From contig NMRB01002469.1 of assembly GCA_002633025.1 (NCBI GenBank), positions 13,151-77,150 of the forward strand: DNA of 64,000 bases, in the 5' to 3' direction. Shown here one piece after another: positions 22,801 to 31,800 of this stretch (within the stretch, counting starts at the first letter, position 1; every line of letters starts with the position of its first letter). Origin of the DNA: Notospermus geniculatus. Its lineage: Eukaryota > Nemertea > Pilidiophora > Heteronemertea > Lineidae. The notes under the pieces are model-generated. The model saw only the letters and a list, made by a program, of their open reading frames with translations, did not search any database and was not told where the DNA came from. A program made the position numbers and the translations under genes.

Positions 22801-25800
22801 AATCGCTTTGTAAGTTTAGTAATACGACATACCTTCCTATATTTAGCACCAGGATGTAATGCATTACAAACTTGTTTAAACCAATCATCTTCCCGAGTTG
22901 AATCGTTGAAGATGAACGCTTCTTTACTGAGATCTAACTCTTGGAATCCGATGGCGTAGATGTCGGGTGGATCCTCATCGTACGATAACCACGGTTTGAT
23001 TGAGACTGATGCGGGTTGGCCATTGACATTCCAAGTACCACAGAATACCCTGGAGGAGAGGAAGATGTCACTTAAAGGGCCTCTAGAGACAGCTCGCTAT
23101 TGGGCTACTAACAGTACTGCAACTATACAACAGGTGGCGCTAGTAACCATGAACTCATGAATTGTGGATCAAATGTTGACAGTGATGAAATTTTACTTGA
23201 TGCCCAAGTTGGATCCTCATGCCACCAATTCTGTGTTAGTAATCATAGCAATATGCACTAAAAAGCTGCCTCTAGAGGCCCTTTATTAAAGACACCACCA
23301 GGACTGAACAAAGTGACCAGTACAGCAAAATTTATCATCCTACAGAACATTTTCTGAGAACTTGTTAATGAGAGTGTCGGCCATTTGAGAAAGTAACTCT
23401 CTGCATCTTAGAAGAGTCAATTTGCCTCACTCATTAACAGTACAGTGGAGCTCTCTAGAGGAAAACATTGGGACTGACAGATGCTTCCTTAATTGAGAGG
23501 TGTCCTGATTACAGAGGTCAAATGAACAAACATGACCAAGTTGGGATTGAATGTTGCTGTCCTGAATAGAAAGGTGTCCTCCTGGTAGAGTGTCTATTAC
23601 GGGAGAGTCCACTGTGTGTATCATACTAAAATTTCACAAGAGTTTGTTTGTTTGTGGGTGTGTTCGCGATTTTCTCCGAGACTAATGAACGGATCGCCGC
23701 CAAACTTGGTATGCAAGTGCAGACGGGCCTGGGAAGTGTCCTTACGAAGCCCGAATTTTGATATCACTTATAGTTTTCGAAATATTAAGATATTAACGAA
23801 AATAACAATGCTGTTCACGCCTATTGACGTCATGACGTCACTGAGATTGCCGTCGCGTCATCCGTGACGCCGGCAACGTCATGTGCGGCGGAATGACGTC
23901 ATTACGCCACTCGAACGGGGATGACGTCATTAGGGATGTTCAGATTACGTTCTGAGTCTCGACTCCCACTCCAGAGGATTCCTTTTTGGAAACTATGTCA
24001 TCAAATACAACGGGGTTTTCCAAAGCAATGGTGTTTACTCATTCAGGAGAACGAACAGAACCCGCCTGGGTGGTAAATTTATCTCCAACTTGAAAAATCC
24101 GAAATTTTGCACCTCGGAGTCGGAGTGGGAGTGGGCATGGTGGGAGTCGGATCTCAACCTCGCATTACCTCCACCAAGCGCTCCTATGATGATGCATGAA
24201 TTTAGCAGTACCGCCACCAAACGGGTATTGCCTAGTGTAGGAAAACACCACAGAGCTCTTGAAAATGGCCCACTTCATGCAAAAAAGATATTTACCTCAG
24301 TTGTTTTTTATGAGTGAACTCTGCCTCCCTGTTGCACATATGAACCTGTATATACACATCTCGGGCAGATCCGACTGGTTTGGTGTTCATGCCAAAGTTT
24401 AATGGGCTGGTCGGAGGATCGTTCAAGTCATCTAAACTCCTGAAATCAGAATTGGAACAATTAAAGAGAATGTATCACGGGTATTTTCGCGGGCCACGAA
24501 AATCATTGTTTATTTACATTTTGTTTGTTTGTGCCCAGTATCTCTTTGTCTTATGAGTAATTTATTGGTGGCGTGCCCCTCTAGAAATTCTTTTGATACC
24601 GAAAGTATTCAATTTGGTGAGTTGGCATGTCCCAAAAGTGCAAAATAACACAATGTAAACATCAATGTTTACAAACACTGAATGTAAACAATGAAGTCGT
24701 GATAGATCATCTTTAATTCATGCCACCAGGTGTGAATTTCTCAGGTGTCATCAAAGACGTAGCAATATAAACCCCCGATGAATCAAGATGGGCGAAAATA
24801 AAAAAGAGCTTACTTTGACAAAGATGACGTTATTGATGAGGTAAAGGAGGCTGATTCATCAGATGTTCTTCTTCCATCCGCCTCATCAACCGTTAGTGTG
24901 TCGGCAAAATTATCTTCGAATCCAAGAGCTGCATTGCTGCTTCTGGGTACATTGTCAACTAAAATGAAACAGAATTCCCATCAAGTGTGTTAAGTTGTAA
25001 AACCAATGAAAATGGATCAGTATTGATGTCAACTTGAGTCACACCTGTTGTGTATTACCTTGTATCATTTTTCACCAGGACACTTAATGTGTATGGTATT
25101 TAAGCAAACAGTCAATGATATTACCAGACTGTCTGGAGAAGCTCAGGGGCAGTTTATAGAGTTAGTTCACACATTGCCAAACTAATCACAAATCCATGCA
25201 AAGACAACATGTAAATGCATTCACTATCAGGCTTATACTCACAGACTACTGGGCATGCATCTGGTGGGCCTGGTTCCAGCTCAGGGCCCCATGGAGAATC
25301 TACACACACACAGAACAAGGAAGGGAAACACAGTTAGTACCTTATAACGAGGTTAGTCGTTTCCGGTTCCAGGGACATCGGGTATCAAGGTAAATGGACA
25401 TCACTTGCAGGTGGATACATTCTAACTTTTGTTGAAACTCGCTTGTTACCCAAATGTTGGTTAGTTCTTGGTATTACGATCATGCTTTCATGCAGGGATG
25501 CAAGATGGGCCAACATCTTCCTGGCAGTACATGAACTGCCTCATCATGCTGAAGGCCCGAGCCCACAACAGCCCTTTCCCGCACTGTTTCTGCAGGCACT
25601 GGTACACAACTGCCTTTCAGCTCCTCGCCTGCTCTATGACAAGCAAGGTCACAGTGCCGGAGGAAACAGTTAAGAGGAGCAGGAAATGGCTGTGGTGGGC
25701 TCAGGGCTGAATAGGCAGGTTACATGTATTTCCTGACCATGAATCAGTGGGTGAGCGTCATGCAAGGCAAGGCTTCTCACAAAATATTAAACCAAAGGGA

Positions 25801-28800
25801 TCATGCCATTAAGAACGACCATGTAAATGATATAAGGTTTCATTACCTACCTAACTTTCTATTTGTTTGTTTCAGAGGATCAAACATATCGATGCTGAGT
25901 GACCCCGTCGGGTTGGTCATGGCCGGACTGTACTTCTCCAGCCAGGAGCACTCGGAGGGCAGACCAAAACCTGCAGTCTGACTTTGGACTGAAAAAGAGA
26001 ACAAGCCATTGATAGAACTGCTGCAGTAACACACACTGCATTGGATACTCACTAAAGGTTATCAAGTTGATACATCACGATTTCATTTCCTGTCCTTAAT
26101 GGTATTTCCAGAATTAGGCTCAATACTTTGTACCAGAATTAGGCTCAATACTTTGTACCAGAATTAGGCTCAATACTTTGTATTTGCTGTATTGCATAGA
26201 AAAGAATCCAGCCAAGAACACTGAAGGTCGGATTGTGCCATCACATCTCTAAATTCTATAACCAGTGTTGGAGATTCTTTCATACGTGTAACTGCTTACC
26301 ATCCATGGCCCTCTTCATTTCCGTCATGAAGGAGTTGGACCTCGTACCGTAGGGCACCTCAAATATCAGCTGTGCCCCGGACCCTGTGATCTTTACGGGC
26401 ACATCAGATCCTAAAATGATTAGAGTAATGGTATTTTACAGAATAGAGAGACGATAATTTCCTATCACAGTACACAGGAAGGAATCAAATCCCAGTGAGT
26501 CTAGTATACAGATCCAAACTATAGACAGAAAGACAATCTGTCAACCTCTTTACCAGTTGGCTGAGCCAACTGACAGTACCGGGTATAAGACTTGAGCAAT
26601 GTTCAGTGGTGCATGGATCTGATCTGAATGTAGTCCTGAACACTGTCAACCTCAATGAAAATTCCATTTCATGTTCATTTTATGGGCAAGATTCAGATCA
26701 AATCCATGTGCATATGAAGGACGGTTGAGACAAAGTTGGATGCATGTATGATGTTGTGGTGGTATTTACATGCAGGCAGGGTTTCCGCCAGAAAAAATAT
26801 TTAGGGGGGCACAATCCGGGTGCCTCCGGCCGAAGTGGGGGTCTGGGGGCCCTCCCCAGAAAATTTTTCCCCCAGAAGGCTGGAGATGCATTTTCCAAGC
26901 ATTTCAGAGCTTAAAACTTCCTGTGTAGAGATCTTTGTTCAACTGTTGTATCTCTTGAATGAAAATAAGGGCAATTTAAAGACACTGCTCTGCAATTTAA
27001 GGGGGGCATGCCCCCCTTCAGATCATGAAAGGGGGGCTTCTACCCCCTTGCCCCCCCCCTCGAATCCCTGGCAGGCCTACACCTTTGTAACCCCCAAGCC
27101 TAAGACATAAGCCCCATAGCACAACAGTAGCCCTACCACAGGATGTGCGACTGTGAGTCTCAATATAATCTGTCCTACATCCAAATGACTTCAAGTATTA
27201 TATCATGGTCCTTCTCATCAACTTCAAACATGTCAAAATAGTAGGTATTCAAGGTCAACATTCTTCAAGTGGGACGGCTGATAAAGTTGTGGACATTTTA
27301 ATCGACACTTGGTCACAATTCCTATGTCTCCAAGTGAACCTGACCTGCATGTGTGTTATACAGGGTGTGGCACAGTAGGGACATGACAACATTAAAGATA
27401 GTGTATCACGACTTCATTGTTTACATTCAATGTTTGTAAACATGGGATGTTTACATTATGTTATTTTGGACTTTTCGGACATGCCAACCCACCACATTGA
27501 ACACTTTAGGTACCGGTATCAAAAGAATTTCTAGAGGGGCATGCCACGAACAAATTATTGATAAAACAAAGAAAGACTAGACATAAACAAACAAAATGTA
27601 AATAAACAATGATTTTCGTGGCGCGCGAAATACTCGTGATACATTATCTTTAAGATGCTGCACTAATTAAAGTAGGTAACAAAAGAGACTTTTTGCAATG
27701 GCTCGGTTAGGCCTAGGACAACAGTTTTAAATGATTCAGCTATCGTTGACTAGGCTTTTATAATGGAAGGAATCCTGGCTAAAATACTGGGCTGATGCCA
27801 AAACTCACTATTAACATCAATGCTGATTCTCAATTATTAAAAAGATAAAATAGCAAATGAGAAATACCATGAAAGATCTTGACAATCTTGTCCAATAGAG
27901 TCGACATAACTCCATGATGAACATGAAACTGAGTAGCTAACGTTGACATATTCCACGAGGAATTCACAACACTACTCACGAAAAGCAAAACGAAAGAATG
28001 AATCACTATTAATAGTAACGTGTGTTTTTATATCCAACAGAAACGCCGGCCTAACGATGAGCTCACTCAGTCGGAGAAACAGCTGTGACAGCTTCCTCAT
28101 TGAGAGATGACAGTGATAGGGAAATGACTGGTAGGACTACAATACATGCACACGCAATGACTCACTGAGCACAGCATAGTACACTTGATTGTTCAATTAG
28201 GTGGGACCATTTTAGACTGTGGACTTCATCCATTGCATGGGCGGGGAAACTGGACGAATGAACTCAACTCCTGATTCATAGAAGCTGAGTATTTGAACGT
28301 AACTATTCCAAAGTATCATGAAACTGTGCTCATGCTCAGTCAGCCAACTTTCAACATTATTTTTTTCCAAAGCAGACATAACAGCGCTGTGTATTTTCAA
28401 ACAACATGGACTTACCTATGGTCCTAGGCGCAGAAGTATCTGCAACAAATAAGGGAAGACTGTCAGGAAGCAAGTCAATTTATTTTAGAGGGCAATGACT
28501 GGGGCACATCTTCTTTGGAGAGCAACCAACTCTCCAACTTCACATTATAACTGGGTTTTATCAAAAACATTCAGAAATATGCCGCTTATTCTGATGCTGG
28601 ACCTTGTATCAGTGTTGACTGATGAAGAAAGGCTAGGTGATATGCTGACTGACGGGTAGGCAAGACCAGCATACCAAAATGTCATGACCCCCAGCGAGCT
28701 GTTTGCAGTGTAAACTTCCAAGCATAAGAGTAAGGCTCAGTAAATTCACATTAAATGCCATCAAAGGAATGTAATCATAGGTATCTAATGGTGGGCCATG

Positions 28801-31800
28801 ATTCATCAAGAGGTACTTTTGATTGCATGTAAACCACTTACCAACAGCGCATTTGAATTCCAAGTCAATGGGCAAGGCTTGCTCTATGGTGAGGTCAGTG
28901 GAGCTGATGCATGGGGAACGTGTGCTGGTGAATACCAGGAGACTGAAATGAAATTAGAAGAAAATACAGCAAAAATACAGTGACATGCCACAGTGTTTTA
29001 ACAGTCATTCATCAATTCATTGAGTTCGTTTTCAATCATGAATGAGTCGGCAAATCATTCTTTCTCTTGGTATCACAGACATCTTTAAGTCATGACAGTT
29101 TATCTCCTGGCACCGTATTCATAAAGATACTTAAAGCTGACCTATCCGCACAAAAAGCCCCCATGCGACGAGCAAGAGAATTACAAACGCCCTGCAGACA
29201 CCTCAAACGAAGGCTCAGAACATGATATACCCCACAACGCCAGGAGGGCGCCACCTTATTTGTCTTCAGGCAACAGAGCTGTCAACATCTCCGCATGCCT
29301 CTCACACTACTCAGAGAAAAAAAAATTGTACTCATTTATACTTATACTAGCAAAGTACCCGTCAAATGACGGGTGAATTTCGATTGATACCAACCTAACG
29401 ATTAGTTGCAGAAGGAACTATTTTGCTGTGGACGGGGATTTTCAGGTCGGATTTTCCTACTCGTGAGCACCCCACGGAGGGCCCAACTGTCAATTGGGCC
29501 ACCCAGTTGTTTGTCTTCGCGGCAGAACTCACGGTCTACATGGAATTGGTGCGTTGGTTGAACAGGAAAAGACAGCAATGAAAATAATGATTACTCCCTC
29601 GGTTTTTGCGTTTTTTTCGTCATTGCGTTTTTGCGTAAACTCCAGTAAGCCTTCGAGGAATCATGACATTCTGGCCAGCGAATTCGCCACTCACAATGGT
29701 GGTATCACCAATCACAAATCGGCGGGACAGCTGCAGTTCACAGGGTTGCGGCGAGCGACATGAGCGTCAGTTGCACGGCGTGTGACAACATGACGTCAGA
29801 TGACCCCAGGATGACCTTTTCTTTCGTCGATTTCGTCGCAGTTTCGAGTGCTGTAGAAACCCTGCTCATGACGTCACGGGATAGCCAGTTCCCATGGTAT
29901 CGCCAATCAGCGTCGTCCAAATCAACATCGTCATACGTCACAAATCAGCCCGTCATCGACACGTATGACGTCAGTCATTCAGTGTAGACCGTTTCAACGG
30001 CATATGATGTTGGTGTATGATGACGTCATATGTGTCGATGACGGGCTAATTTGTGACGTATGAGGATGTTGATTTGGACGCTGATTGGCTGACGTCACCG
30101 TGGAATGACGTTAGCACGCCAATCACCGGTGAGATACGTACGTCACTGTGCCCTGACGTCACCGTGGAATGACGTCATAGGCACGGAAGGGAAACCACGG
30201 CAACGAAAAAAACGCTTAAAAGTACCACTTTCGCATACCTTTTTCAAGAACGAACTCGCTATAAACCGAGTCCGCGACGCATGCTTCCCACTGGTACCAA
30301 GTGTCACGCAGGTCGTGCGGTAGTTTTCGAGTTTACCCATCACAAAAATTCAGCCTTTCCCTTTTATAGTATAGATAGATACACGATTCAGGCCAAGTTA
30401 TGAAAGGCCTAGTCAGGGTTAGTTTAGTTTAAACATATTTTATTTCAGAAAATGAAAAAGGATTGAACAAAAGTTTAATAAGTCAGGGTTACACGTCACT
30501 TGTGAGTTTCTTTTCAACGGCAGACCGCAGTTTTATTCCACAGTAGGCCTAGGTTTAATTGACGTCATTTACAAATCGTACTGGTCAATTCATTTTGACA
30601 AAAGTAAAACTGACCCTCACCGCGGGATATCCATTACGATGCTCACCAGGCGTAAGACGATTTCCATTGAACATGTAACCCTGACTAGGCCTTTCATAAC
30701 TTGGCCTGGATCGTGTATAGTCAATAATTCGCCTGGTTCGCAGGTTGGCCGCGGTGGCCGGATAAGTCATATTATACAGTATAAATACACACAGTACACC
30801 TGCATGACCTAATTTCCTGTCCGCAGTGAAGTATAGCTGACTGCGGACAGGATTTTACAGTAGCTCATGCGGAGTGAGTCCCTTATGTTCCATCAAATCA
30901 AAAACCCATCACATATATGATATAGCATGATGAACTGTATATACGATAAAGATTTGAGCATTCTAGCTCAAATCGTTAGTGAAAAATTGCCATTTTTCAC
31001 TTTTTCACAAACAGACCCGTAGTGGCCATAGTAGGAATCGCAACGCGCCCAAAATCAAACTGCCTATCTTGGGGCCATATATACACATATGCAATATGAA
31101 AACGATCCGTCAAAAACTGAAGACGCTTAGTGCAGACGAAGCCACCACTAAGGCATCTAAGCACAGCATATTAGCCCTTTACTTCTGGGTCCATATTCAT
31201 AAAGATACTTAAGTCAAAGTGTAATACTTATCTTTTGTGTTGAACAAACGATAAGTGTCACACTTAGACTTAAGTAGTTTTATGAATCCGGGCCCAGGGG
31301 TCTTATTCACGAAGAGATCGCAAATATTTGCGTTGCGATGGGTTTGCGTGCACGCAAATTATGCGATGCGTGGCATTCATGAAGACCTCGCATTTGCCTC
31401 GCAAATTATTCGCAAAATCGCGATCACGCAAAATATGCATGATCGCAAAATTACATTTTGACAGAGCTTTTTGCAGTCAGATGATTTTCCCGGTTCTATC
31501 CACTCGACGTTCACACCAGACTGAGGTGTGAGTTGATATGAAGTAGTTTCGAGGTCGCTGATTTGGGCGGTGCATGTCGGAGTGATGTGAATGGAGCTAG
31601 GGATGCAAGTCTACTTATATGGACAATAGTCTGAATTGCTATCCGCGGTGACCTATCAGAATTTTCTGGGCGACTTCTGTTAACCGCACACACCTCCATG
31701 GCTGGGGGGGGGGGGGGGGATTCCCGTTGGTACCAAGTGTCGCGGCCTTCGGGCGGTAGTTTTCGCGTTTACTTTCCTCAAAAAATCGGCCTACTCTTTT

